Of a stretch of DNA of 64,000 bases, positions 12,588 through 23,855 are shown one piece after another; within the stretch, counting starts at the first letter, position 1, and the number at the start of each line of letters is the position of its first letter. The position numbers were made by a program, and so were the translations under genes. Below the pieces are notes generated by a model. That model was not told the origin of the DNA. It made no database searches and saw only the letters and a program-made list of their open reading frames with translations. This DNA comes from Homalodisca vitripennis (taxonomy: Eukaryota > Arthropoda > Insecta > Hemiptera > Cicadellidae): contig NC_060215.1 in the NCBI RefSeq assembly GCF_021130785.1, positions 70,935,501 through 70,999,500 on the forward strand, written 5' to 3'.

Positions 12588-13602
12588 CAGGGTGAGTGGC
12601 TCTTGGTGTGACAAAATGTTTTGGGTTATAATGCAATGTAAATGTGATACAATGGTGGTTATAAAAAGTCTAACTCCAAAAATTAGGTCTGAAATGAATT
12701 ATTTTCAGTTTTTCTAAAAAAACCCGTGTTTTTGTACGTAAATCTGATATTTCTCAGCAAAGTATGTGAGCAAACTACATCATTTTTAGATTCTCTGTTA
12801 AATTTTCAATTTGAAAAAGTTATCGGTTCAAACGGTAAGAAAAGAATATTAAGCTTCAGGTCGATTCAAATGGCAAAGTTGCTAAGTTTAAGAAAAACTG
12901 AAATATCATTGAACCCCATCTTTTTACCACTCCCTGTACACAAGAATGTGTCAAGTCATATTAAAAACTTTGCCATTTAATAAGCTTTAAAATGGTATGC
13001 CATATGACCATAGCTAAGTATTCTGTTATCTACTTTTATCGGTTTTAATATTAAAAACACGCAAGCTACAAAAAGATTAAAACAATTTAATAACAACTGT
13101 ACTTAATTTTTATGTTTTATAGAATGCCTCATAAGACAAGGAATTGAAGATTACAAAAAAGTAAAGCAGTTTAAAATAATTTTGTGGATGCTAGTTACGG
13201 ATTAATGGTCACATCCTTTATCAATGTTTTAATTCCTTATCTTATCACTTTCACAAGTATTGTACATTCATTCCTTATCTAGTTTTGTAAGACCAGTGTC
13301 CACATGAATTACTTCTACCTCCAATAAACTATTTTTCTGCTCAATTTAGTCAAGTGTAGGCTGCCATGGAGTTCACTACTGGAGAATACGCTGATATGCA
13401 CTTTACGGGTATTGTTATGGAAATGCGCATTGAACTCCATGACAGATTTACGTACAAAAACACGGGTTTTTTAGAAAAAACTGAAAATAATTCATTTTAG
13501 ACCTAATTTTTGGAGTTAGACTTTTTTATAACCACCATTGTATCACATTTACATTGCATTATAACCCAAAAACTTTTGTTACACCAAGAGCCACTCATCC
13601 TG
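12588..13602. mobile_element. IS630/Tc1-mariner-type MITE with long TIRs
   Basis: The ends begin CAGG(G/A)TGAGTGGCTCTTGG and are inverted copies of each other for about 160 bp (12588-12746 against 13443-13602), with only scattered mismatches. TA dinucleotides flank both ends (12586-12587 and 13603-13604), the target duplication of this superfamily. The terminus resembles that of the autonomous-type element at 17809 (CAGGGTGAGTCAG). The ~700-bp core has no recognisable transposase, so the element is non-autonomous. Confidence 0.85.
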
Positions 13603-13604
13603 TA

Positions 13605-16559
13605 TATACTCAGGTAAAGTTTTATCCTATACAATTTGCTAAATAAAAACTGTAATTTCTCTCATGTTGGTCTTGTGATATTTTGCTTGATTGTAATTTT
13701 AATGTCTTGTTGTGACTTTGTTTTTTGTTGCTGAATTTTGTTATGTTACTATTGTTCAATTCTGTAAAGTTTATTGTTGTTACAAAGTTATAATTACATT
13801 CTAATTTGGCAGACGCCCAAAGAGTGACATGTAGCTGTGTGTATTAAGTCGTAAATATATGAACTGAGCTCATAATATATGTAATTTTTTAATATACTGT
13901 TGCTTGTAGCGTGGTCTTAAAAATCTTATGTGATCTGATAATTCTAAAAAAATGAAAGAATTATTATATTTACAAGAAAATGTGTGGGTTTACACTATGT
14001 ATCATAGAATTAATAATATTATGTTAGTTTTGTTGATCACATTAAAATTATTTAAACTTTCTATGGTTTTCATAACAATTCCTGCCTTGCCCAGGTTTTC
14101 CACGTATTCCAGATCGGTAGACACTCTGACCTGACAATATCACTGGAATGATTACGTTTCTGTTCGTTTTCAAATATTTCAGTAGAACGAATTTAAATTA
14201 ACAAAAATAAAATATATTTTACTAAAACGTTGTATTGCATAATAATAAAAGTATGTTGTACCAACGAGTAACGGTAGGAAAAGTACCGGTTACAGTTTCA
14301 TACTGATTTAGCTGATCTCCACACTACGTGGCGCGAGTGCGTTGATACGAGCCGAACGCATTTTCTTTCGGCAAATAACTGAGATGCTCCGTAGTCCCGA
14401 TACTGCGATCTCTGGCCTGTGGTACATCGCAGTCTTAACAAATCTAAAACATGTACTGTAATAAAAGTGAAAGTGTCATGTAATGTTATTCACGTGTAAT
14501 ATTTGAAGGAAGCCACTCCCAGTCTGATTTTTTCTATAATATTTTACGTATCATGTTTTGCCTAAATTATATTACAATATTTTATATTTGTTTAGCGATA
14601 GTTGTCATGTGTATCTTTGTGTCCACTTACTGTCAGTACATAGGGGCAGACTAATGTGAATAAAGCATAGTCTGCTTTATTCGCATGTGGCGTGGGTAAA
14701 GTGGCTGAAGAGTGAAAGGCCTACTAGCCCATCCCTGTTCAAAACGAAGCTGTGCGCTCTTTCGCGTGTGTGAGTCGGACGTCGAGCACCTGGCTCGGGT
14801 CCCCCGCTCGGCAAATGTCGGAGGCGCTCGGTAAGTTCCGATCCCTTCCACAGCAACTACTCATTGCCCTCCCTACAACCGATTTTGCCAGCGCTCCAAG
14901 CGGATTTTTGAAACATCGTACTGCGATTTCTGGCCTGTAGTAGAGCGCACCCTTAATCGGTTACGATAATAACATCGATAATTACCAATTAATTACTTGA
15001 ACCTTATCAAAGAACCCCCTTATTAAGGGGAAGGAATCCCTATTTGAGTTGCCTCGTTTGACACCTAGAAGCATCGGTCCACCCGATGACATATATATAT
15101 AAAATTAAATTATAATAATTAAATTTTTACAATACTTAAGGTATAACAACTTTTAAACACAATCTTCGGTTAAAAACTGATTCACCGATTAGTCTTCTAC
15201 GTAATTTGAATCCACCTAGCATATGCAACGGCACACGTTAGGAAATCTAAAGGATCACCAGAAATACATAATAATGCGTAATTTTTACATGATATTAATC
15301 GATAATAACCCACTAATATTAACATCATGTAATCCATTAAATTCAAATACAATAAATAATAAGTAATATCAAAATTTTTTATTGCTTAGAATTAAATTTT
15401 ATCAATCAGTTAAGTAAAAAGATTGATTCTTACTCTAAACAATAATGTTATTCTAAGTTATATATAATAATTAAACTGGCTACTTTGTGTACAATATTTG
15501 TAGTTAATTTTTATCATTTTAGTCTCTCGCTAATATAAATTAGATGGTTTACCAACAAGTAAGAATGCAACATATAATTGGCTATGAGAGAAACACAGAT
15601 GTTCAAAATCTAACCCGCAAACGTACATTGTCCGGCTTGGAGATTAGTTAATGGTCATCACAAATGCTTTATTGATTACATAATCGTTGACAATTTGCAA
15701 TAGCAGTTATCCAAGTCCTTTCGCAACTATACTCGCTAGTGTAAACATAGCTTTTTTAATTCACCATCACGCAAAGGACTTACTTGACTGTTTCCGACAT
15801 TCCAGTATTAACACGTAAACTTTAAACCATCTTATCACTATACAGCGTTATCAACGGCTTTCCGGCACTTACTTTGGCTGCAATATGATAGCGGCCAACA
15901 CTTGAATATTCATGATTATTAAATCAACTATTTATTAGAACGATTGAAATGCTGTCAGATATGGTTACCCTGTACAATAATTATAAGTACTAGGCTGCTC
16001 AAACTTAGCATAAATATAGTTGTATTATTTTTTTATAAGCTAAAATGCATATATTTACTTGTAATGTATAAAATTATAGCTTCACTATAATACACTCTAA
16101 AAGGTCTATAACGAAAATCAGTTTGAAATTATTGTTCCAAACTCGTTCAAAGTTAAATCACGTGTATGGATTTGAGTAATGCCCACTAGAGGTGAGAAAT
16201 AACGTTATTTGTCAATAACCTATAACGAAATAACGTGTTGAGGTATTACGTTTTAGTAACTTGTTTCCGTGGTAACATGTTACCAGCCGTTCCAATCTCG
16301 GTATCAGCATCACGATTTTATTGAAATGGCATTACTAAATTAAAAGTAAACTGAGACTAAATCTACATGGGTTTATTTACACATAGTATTTTACCTAACT
16401 TACTACAATGCAATATTCAAACTGATAGACTAATAACATTATACACTGGTTATTTCAAATTTTCACTACACAATAAAATTATTGGGTACAACTCAGGCCC
16501 TATCTACTATATGTTGATAGGTTATACATACTTATGATTATAAATATAAAAAATTATAG
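13605..16559. other. No supported gene; repeat fragments
   Basis: No coding region is recognised. Related 25-bp blocks around CTGGCCTGT(G/A)GTA end in CTTAA near 14441 and 14957, suggesting repeat ends. A hairpin of ATG(T/C)GAATAAAGCA and its inverse lies at about 14653-14685. A palindrome CCCCTTATTAAGGGG lies near 15016. Near 16190, TAGAGGTGAGAAATAACG resembles a hAT-type terminus, but no partner end was found. Confidence 0.45.
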
Positions 16560-16930
16560 TCAACATTTTTGAGCGGTCAAACATGATCTGAGCTTGAATT
16601 TAGAGACTATCCTGAGGGATGATTTTTTTGCCAGATGCGCGGGGTGGTACCAAAGGTCAAAGACGCCACCGAAGACCACACTGATAGCCAGGAGCATTTC
16701 CAATCAGTACTTTCCCGACCTCTGATCACATAACAGATCGTCCAACGTGATTTGACGTGGAGAACCCTGCACTTTTGGAAAAGAAACATAGCTCGAGATA
16801 GTACCCAAATTCAAGCTCATATCACGTGAGCACTAGTAATGGTTATCTTTAACTTTAATACTACTAATAATATATCTATGACAACCTAATCTAAACCTAT
16901 TTATATCGAGTAATAATATTCCATAGCATA
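16560..16930. repeat. Foldback repeat family, copy 1
   Basis: Inverted arms of about 28 bp (16590-16619 and 16791-16818) share GAGCTTGAATTT and ACTATC(T/C)(C/T)GAG, enclosing about 170 bp with an AGTACTTTCCCGACC block. A tail with CTTTAATACTACTA and CTAATCTAAACCTA blocks follows. The same architecture recurs at 17240-17550, and parts recur at 3325-3490 and 23505-23535. Confidence 0.68.
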
Positions 16931-17239
16931 ATATTTCCATTCCCAACATGCACTAGTTACCACTGAATAACCTGTTACTGAGACTAATACTGCCCATGCG
17001 GGTACATTGGTATTATCCGGAGGCCACGTTTTTAAGAGCTTTTTTTCTTACTGGAGACCTAAAAAATCAATTTTGAGACAGAACAGACTTTATTTGACTT
17101 ACTGTTAAAATTACAAGTCATTATGACAATCGGTTCTTGCTTTTTACATCTCAAATGGAAGCGATGTCGGCGAGAACAAGGAGACTGTCACTATTTAATA
17201 TTATTAGGTTATAAAAATAGGTAAATACCATGTATGTAT

Positions 17240-17550
17240 TATAAACATAAAAAGTTAAAGAGTACTTACGAGCTTGAATGTAGGTACTATCTCGAGAGAC
17301 TTGGAGAAGTCCAATGTGATCTGACGACCGAAGAGTTGGACGATCTAAGGTCGGGAAAGTACTGATGCCCCTGGGAATCAGTGTGGGCTTTGATAAAAAA
17401 AATTAAAAAAACATCCCTCGCGATTGTGCCCAAATTGAAGCTCAAATCACGAGAGCACTCATAAAGTTTATCTTCAACTTTAGTACTACTAGTAACATAT
17501 TTATCATAAACTAACCTATTTATATTACCACACACATAGTAGATAGGGAC
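17240..17550. repeat. Foldback repeat family, copy 2
   Basis: This copy has the same order of blocks as copy 1. A left arm (17270-17299) reads GAGCTTGAATGTAGGTACTA and TCTCGAGAGA, and an inverted right arm (17414-17443) reads TCCCTCGCGATTGTGCCC. A core CGGGAAAGTACT block is the inverse of the block in copy 1. A tail CTTTAGTACTACTAGTAAC follows. It lies only ~350 bp from copy 1. Confidence 0.68.
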
Positions 17551-17999
17551 AGAGTGGCCTCTTTTTCATAAACATAGCTTCCTTTTGGGAGGCAGAAAAC
17601 GTGTTTCTTACTTCTAAAGACTACCTGATTGTCATACTAAAATATAAAAGATATTTAAGTTCGCCCAGTAATTTGTTTAGAGTTACCAAAGCCCCAACTT
17701 TCCTACCTCTTTCATCATATACATTCACTTAGACCACAACACATAAAAAAGGCAATTCTAAAAAGTAACATGTTGAGTTTTTATTAATACAAATAAAATT
17801 CAAATATACAGGGTGAGTCAGAAATATGGTAAAATATTTTAAGATGTGATTGTAGAGCTAAAAATAAGAAAACATGTTACATAAAGGTAGGTCCGGAAAC
17901 GCTCCATTAGTGAGTAATGGATGGCGAAAGATCCTGCTTTGTTTTCAGTTCAGAATTAGAAGGGTTGGTTCTTAATTAAATTTCTGATTATCCTAAAAA

Positions 18000-18799
18000 G
18001 AGCATTAGAGAATTGTCACTACAGTCCAATGTCAGCCAATCTAGTATTCAGAGAATACTAAACGAGTACCAGTAATACCCATACCACTTCCAGCATGTCC
18101 AAACTTTTTTGCCACAAGACTACGCTTCCCGTGTTGCTTTTTGTCGATGGCTTCTGGGAAAATGTGCTGATCCAAACTTTTTAAATACAATTTTTTTTAC
18201 CGATGAGGCTCACTTTACAAGAACAGCCGTCATTAACTTCCATAACAACCACACGTGGGCAGACAGAAATACTCATGCTATCAAACATAATAGCCCACAA
18301 GATCAGTTTTCAGTATATGTTTGGGCTGGAATCTTAGCAGATCATTTAGTCGTATTCATGCTTCCTCCCAGGGTTAATGGCGTGGTGTACTTGAACTTTT
18401 TAAGAGACGAGCTACCTAACCTGTTTGATGATGTACCTCTGCATTTGCGCCAAAACATGTGATTTATGCATGACGGGGCACTTGCGCACTACTCTCTGGC
18501 TGTTAGTGGACACCTAAAAGAGATTCACACATCAATGGATAGACAGAGGTGGACCTGTTTCATGACCAGCAAGATCACCGGACTTAAATCCTTTGGACTT
18601 TTACCATTGGAGACATTTCAAAATATTACTTTACTCTTCCCCAATAGATACCATTGAAGAACTCCGATTAAACATTTCTAATGGAATAGAAACCATTAAG
18701 CAGACACATGGAGTTTTTGAACGGTTCCGAAACTCGATGAGAAGACGTCTGAACGCGTGCATTTTGAACAACGGAGGTCATTTTGAGCATCATCTTTAA
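18000..18799 (+). pseudogene. IS630/Tc1-like DDE transposase, decayed
   Basis: The frame shows an N-terminal helix-turn-helix-like segment, then a CRWLLGK block, a FFTDEAHFTRTAVIN block with the first catalytic Asp, VYVWAGI, a FMHDGALAHYS block with the second Asp, and, in another frame, an SPDLNPLDFYHW block with the third acidic residue. It ends with an ERFRNSMRRRLNACI-like C-terminus (18593-18799). The set and order of blocks match the insect transposases usually found with a DUF4817 N-terminus. Stops lie near 18075 and at 18460-18462 (TGA at the position of a conserved Trp), and a frameshift near 18540 separates the last third. Confidence 0.8.
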
Positions 18800-18884
18800 T
18801 CTTCCGGTGAGGCTTAAAGCGATTGTAAATATGTTTACTGTATTTAAAAATAAAATTTTGAACTAAAAATATGTTTGTTTTTCA

Positions 18885-19504
18885 CCAGCTGTTACTAATC
18901 AGATACTCATTATTAAAAAACTTATTATAAAACAGCAAGAGTTTGCTGTGTAGTGAGGAGTCAATTTCATAATTTTTTAACACACTTATTAATTTTTCTT
19001 ATTATGGTTGTTTTCAGAATTAAATTCTCTACGAAGTTATTCTGAAAGTTCTCTTGATACAGACGTCTTTCTGCAGTACTATTGCAGCGTCCCAAACCAT
19101 ACATTAAATGCATGTCTGCTAATTCAGTGTTTGAGTACACATGAATATTACCTTCCATTTTTAATAAATGAAACACACATCACAAAATCATTAATAAAAT
19201 AGATGAAAATAACTGGTTAAAATGCTTAACACACGGTATCTTTATAGTTTGTTGTTTTGTTAAAAAATGAGGTGACATATATCATCTAATAATAAATGCC
19301 CAGCTGATTATTTATTGTTTGAAAATGTTTAAACAGTTTTTATTTAAATGATTAATTATTACCAGCTGTTACCAATCAGACACTCATTCCTTATTACAAA
19401 ACAGCAAAAGTTTGCTGTGTAGTTAATACGTGAGGATTCGATTTCATAACTTTTTTACACATTTAGTTAACTTTGCTTATTATGGTTGTTTAAATTCTCT
19501 ACTA
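18885..19504. repeat. Direct repeat pair of about 140 bp
   Basis: About 140 bp at 18885-19030 and 19363-19504 are direct, diverged copies. Both run from ACCAGCTGTTAC through AGTTTGCTGTGTAGT to TTATTATGGTTGTTT and AAATTCTCTAC. The period is about 478 bp. Both copies lie downstream of the transposase inside the same transposon, so this is an internal tandem duplication of its 3' non-coding part. Confidence 0.7.
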
Positions 19505-19868
19505 TCTGTATCAGGAAAAACAATTTGTTTACTGGTCATTTAACAATGTTATTGGACATCAAACATTTAAGACGGTATATTTGTTATTAGATTTTTGGCA
19601 AATTTCGTACTTTTTCTCAAAAACTGTTCACACTACAACCTCTAGAGTGGTTTTTATTTGATTTTTCAGGTGATTTCCCTTATAAATCCACCTTGAGTGA
19701 AAAAGTAAGAACGAAACATTTCACAATCACTTAATTTCATCAGGTGAACTGAAAACAAAGCAACATCGTTCGCCAGCCATTACTCACTTATGGAGCGTTG
19801 CCGGACCTACCTTTATAAAACATCTTTTTCTTATTGTTAGCTCTACAATCACGTCTTAAAATATTTTA

Positions 19869-21190
19869 CTAGGGCTGTTTTTTTTTCAACTTCCGATGTG
19901 GTATAAAAATAAAACTAGGGAGAGTAATTAAATAAATTTATTATCATAAGTTAGGTACATTATTAGTTAAGTTACTTTTCAACATAATCGCCATTTAAAT
20001 TGAATCATTTTTCATACCTGGGTACAAGCTTCTTAATACCTTCTTCATAGAAGTTTGCTGCCAGTGATTTGAGATGGGTTTTCACGGCGTCTCGCAGCAC
20101 GTCGTCTGTTTGGAAGCTCTGCCCTCCTAGCATCTTATTCGGTTCCGGGAAAAGGTGATAGTCACTCGGCGCTAAGTCAGGACTATACGCCGGATGGTCA
20201 AAAACATCCCATTTAAAACCGTCAAGAAGACGCTTTGTCAAAGCAGCACTGTGAGGACGGGCGTTGTCATGAATGAGCACTACTCCCGATGTGAGCATTC
20301 CTCTCTCTTTGTTCTGGATAGCTCTCCGCAAACGTTGTAACGTACCGCAGTATCCTTCCGCATTGATTGTGGTACCTGGCTCTAAAAACACAACAAGCAA
20401 TACACCTTTTTGATCCCAAAACACGGTGGCCATAATCTTTTTGTTGTTGAAAGTTTTTTTGAATTCTTTTGATTTGTTTGGAGAGTTTGAATGCATCCAT
20501 TGTTGGGACTGCTGTTTCGTTTCTGGGGTGTCGTACAGAACCCATGTCTCATCTCCTGTCACGATTTTGATCAAAAAATCTTCGCCATCAGCTTCATAAC
20601 GGTTCAGAAAAGACGTTGCTGACGCCATTCGCTGAGCTTTGTGGTCATCAGACAACATCTTCGGCACCCATCGCGCACAAAGTTTTTTGTAGCCTAACTT
20701 GTCAGTTACAATAGAGTATAGGGCTGACCTTGAAATCTCAGGAAACTGATTGGATAGCTCCGTAATCGTAAACCTTCGATTGCTTCTTACACTTTGGTCA
20801 ACTCGATCAACGAGGTCTTCGTTTGCGACCGACTTTCGTCCTTAGCCCCCTTCATCATGAATGTCAACTCGTCCATCTTTAAATTTCCTACACCAATCAC
20901 GCACTGCACTGTCACTCATAAAGCTTTCACCGTATACTCGTTCCATTCTACGGTGAATTTCTGCTGCAGATAACCCTTCAGCTTGCAAGAAACGAATGAC
21001 ACTTCTCAACTCACACTTGGTGGGAGATTCTATCATGGTAGCCATGTTTATGTGTCGCTAGATAAATTGGAAATGGTGTCGGCCGTCCGAAAATGAGTGA
21101 GGTTGTAGTGGGAGAGGTGCGCAGTCGACTGCCGCGCATTGCTGGCCGATACCGCTCGCTCAGCCATCTAGCTAAAACCTTTGACCTTCA
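19869..21190 (-). mobile_element. mariner transposon, nearly full coding length
   Basis: The 3' end (plus-strand left) begins CTAGGGCTGTTTTTTTTTC directly after a TA inside the TIR of the IS630-like element. The same terminus, in diverged form, bounds the element at 45520-47419, which supports the boundary. The transposase reads on the minus strand. The other terminus could not be found after 21046, so the right boundary is approximate and the element is probably truncated there. Confidence 0.8.
20005..21045 (-). pseudogene. mariner transposase with a single in-frame stop
   Basis: The frame from ATG at 21045 to the stop at 20005 is 346 codons, the normal mariner transposase length. It is interrupted by just one stop codon (20842-20844, TAA on the minus strand) at residue 68. 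The N-terminal ~67 residues carry the paired helix-turn-helix DNA-binding region (MATMIESPTKCELRSVIRFL). The C-terminal part has the D,D,D catalytic set: VTGDETW, LIHDNARPHSA and YSPDLAPSDYHLF. The WVPKML block of the family is also present. No frameshift is seen. The protein would bind its own TIRs and cut and paste at TA; as read, it would be truncated early. Confidence 0.9.
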
Positions 21191-21599
21191 GCCAAGCTTT
21201 GTATATGTATGTTTTCAGGACACATGTATGAAATTGTGTGTGATTTACATGTCTTGAAGCAAGTTTAAAGTCTGAGTATTAAAAATCCTAATATTTGTTA
21301 ACAGCCATATGAACGTTTAATACTCGAATACAATTTGTTTCTACATAAGGTGTTAGTTTTTTGACATATTCATTGTTTTCGTAGATGTTATTTCGTTATT
21401 AATTATGAATGGAGATGAGAAGTAGAGTTTTGATACTTGTACACTAGTGTTGAATCAAAAAAAAAAATGAAAAAGTTGCAACGTGAGTTTTTTTAAAAAA
21501 AAGATCAACACATGGCGCTTTCAGCATGTTAATAAAATAACTAACTTTGGAAAATAGTTAAGGATTCTAAACCTACCGCCGAGAATCCCCCACACAGAA

Positions 21600-21932
21600 T
21601 TTGAGTGCATTTAGAAAAAAATTGTGTCGTTAATTACTAAGAAAGAAACTCGTTTCAGAGAAGCAATACTAGCAGATGATAAACGTGCTATAACATTGGC
21701 TATTGGAGATTATTTTATTACTTTAGTATATTTGCACAGAATGCCAAGAAGTGCAATATGTAACCCTATCAATACAATAACTGCAGCGTTAGTAAACGCG
21801 CTAGCAGAAGTCAAGGAAAATAATGTAAACTATAAAACCATAGATAAGTGTTTATATCTTAAAAAGGTATATTTACATGTTTGTATTAAATTGATGGACA
21901 CGCAAATATTAATACAAGGTTATTTTCAATAA
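21600..21932 (+). pseudogene. Possible PIF/Harbinger transposase fragment
   Basis: A 102-residue open stretch includes FREAILADDKRAITLAIGDY, then a hydrophobic helix and RSAICNPINTI. This resembles the N-terminal helical region of PIF/Harbinger transposases, where a (F)REAI..ee.RLAITLRFLATGdSy segment precedes a helix-turn-helix. A clearer relative is present at 42624-43053 (YRKAIPVHERLTITLRVL). No TIRs or DDE region were found. The call rests on one short similarity judged by eye. Confidence 0.4.
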
Positions 21933-23850
21933 AAAAAATCTTTTACCCCGTTATGTGTAAATTGTTTCGAAGCTAAGCAAGAAACTTTAGACTATTTAAT
22001 AAGGGAAAGCCCACACTGTTCATATCATAAACATACATGTTTAACAAACTTAAAATCATTTACAAAAATAAAGTATTAGTGGAAATTTTTTCTTAGAACA
22101 AAATTGAATTTTTAAAGAAATAAATACATTTTTTTAATTCAATAAGAAATCACTGTGAAAAAATATTGGAAAACATATCCTAGATAGTGGGTCTATTATT
22201 TATCCAGTTTTGCAGTAAGATGTCTACTTGATGGATCCCTGGCAGTGAAGATGTATTAAACCTAACCCTTCTTATACATCCTTCAAATTTTATTGAGTCC
22301 CATTTTTTAAATAAACACTGTTAGGTACTTATGCATAGAAAAAAAAAACAGTTTTATGTATCTAACAGGTAAATAGTTGGGTTTATATGTTTTTGAATGC
22401 ATGTATAAATAATATGTTTAATGTATTAATTATACCTAACTATATGTTCTTGTAATATAACTGTACAACTTTTAAATTTAGAAAAGGCAAACATGAAAAC
22501 AAAGTGAACAACGCGGTTGCATGTTTTTATTCAATTAGCCGGTCATAACGACAAACCAGAAAAAAATTACTTAAAACATTCTCGTTTCTATAATGTTGAA
22601 ATACATTTAGTTTGAACTTACCGGCCATAATATTGTAAGTGGCTAAATCATTGTGTATTATTGTAGAAATTAACAAACATCTGCATTTAATGATATGCTT
22701 GACTGTCATTAGTTTGTAACCACAGTATAAGCGAAAAAAGCATTGTTTTAATGCTTGAAGTTATACAGATTAGATGGTCTGAAGTAGAATGCACAGGTTG
22801 TTCACTGTGAGCTTTTTATAGGTAAAGTACCAATCTGAACCTCTGTTATTATACTATCCAACTTGAGAATCTTCATTCTTGCAGTAAACTTTTAAGTAGA
22901 ATTGGCTTTAGCATATGTTGTCAGGTAATTTAATTTAACATCCAATTTGAGGTATTTATTGTTTTTTAGACATCACTGATAATGATAGAATAGCACCTAT
23001 AAATATTTCTGACCATGTTAACTGACATTAGCTACCTCGTTTTATTGTGAAAACTAATTAAAACTAGGCTTTTTAATTGTGAGGTTAATGGCTGGAGTGG
23101 TAATTATCATATTAATGGCCGGTGCGGAAAAATACGAGTTTTGCGTTATTAACTTATTGGAATCGTCCTATAGAACAAAAAAAATATTAGGTTTGATAGG
23201 GTGGAAATGAGAAATAACGAATTTCTAGAACATTAAAAATGGAACAACTGTTCACACACGCAGAGTAATATTTCCTGTTGTACATCCACGTCTAGCGTCA
23301 CGTGACCATGATTCAACCTCATTATGCGTCGCCATCTTTGCAAACGTAAATGAAAAATAATACTGAAATAAGCAGAATTTAGATAGAAATGAACGTTTTT
23401 CTTAATTTCGAGCTACAAATTAATTACTTGTTATCGAAATGAGACGAGTGCCTCCGGCCATCAGCGCGGGCTTCAGTGCTGCCCTGCGCTGCTGTCAATG
23501 AAAGAAAAACATCCCTCGAGATAGTACCTATCAGTAAAATATCAAATTCTAGAGGGCTGATCAGAAATATAAATTGAAATGTAATGCAAAGGCAATTATG
23601 TAAAGTGAAAAAACGTAATAAATCGAAAAACTGATATAAATATATAGATGAATATTAACAGAGGACACTTACCATTAGTGTGTTGGCGGATATAGCTGAG
23701 CAGCAGCAACAAAAAAGTGGATTTTTTAAAATTGCAACATTTAAAACTTTTTTGTACTACTTTTTTAAATTTTCCTATCGCAACGAAAAAACTAAGTCTC
23801 CCGGTTTAAAAACAACACGTGACCGCACGACGAACAAAAATACAGTCATT
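21933..23850. other. No supported gene; one repeat scrap
   Basis: AT-rich and without coding signal. A scrap of the foldback family (CATCCCTCGAGATAGTACC) lies at about 23512-23530, next to a GC-richer patch with CATCAGCGCGGGC that resembles sequence near 3080. Confidence 0.5.
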
Positions 23851-23855
23851 ATTAA

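Larger units (their letters stand above)
17809..19868 (+). mobile_element. IS630/Tc1-like transposon, right tip cut by mariner insertion
   Basis: The left end begins CAGGGTGAGTCAG after a TA (17807-17808). Its first ~150 bp (17809 to about 17955) recur inverted at about 19720-19868. The right copy stops inside the TIR at a TA (19867-19868), about 20 bp short of the expected terminus, exactly where the next element (a mariner) begins. Inside lies a decayed plus-strand DDE transposase. The missing tip was not found on the far side of the mariner, so a later deletion is inferred. Confidence 0.82.

Noticed and set aside
15010..15095. Helitron 3' end (hairpin CATCGGTCCACCCGATG)
   Set aside because: No CTRR terminus follows the hairpin and no 5' TC end or Rep/helicase sequence is present.
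16186..16330. hAT-type MITE starting TAGAGGTGAGAAATAACG
   Set aside because: No inverse end or 8-bp target duplication was found.
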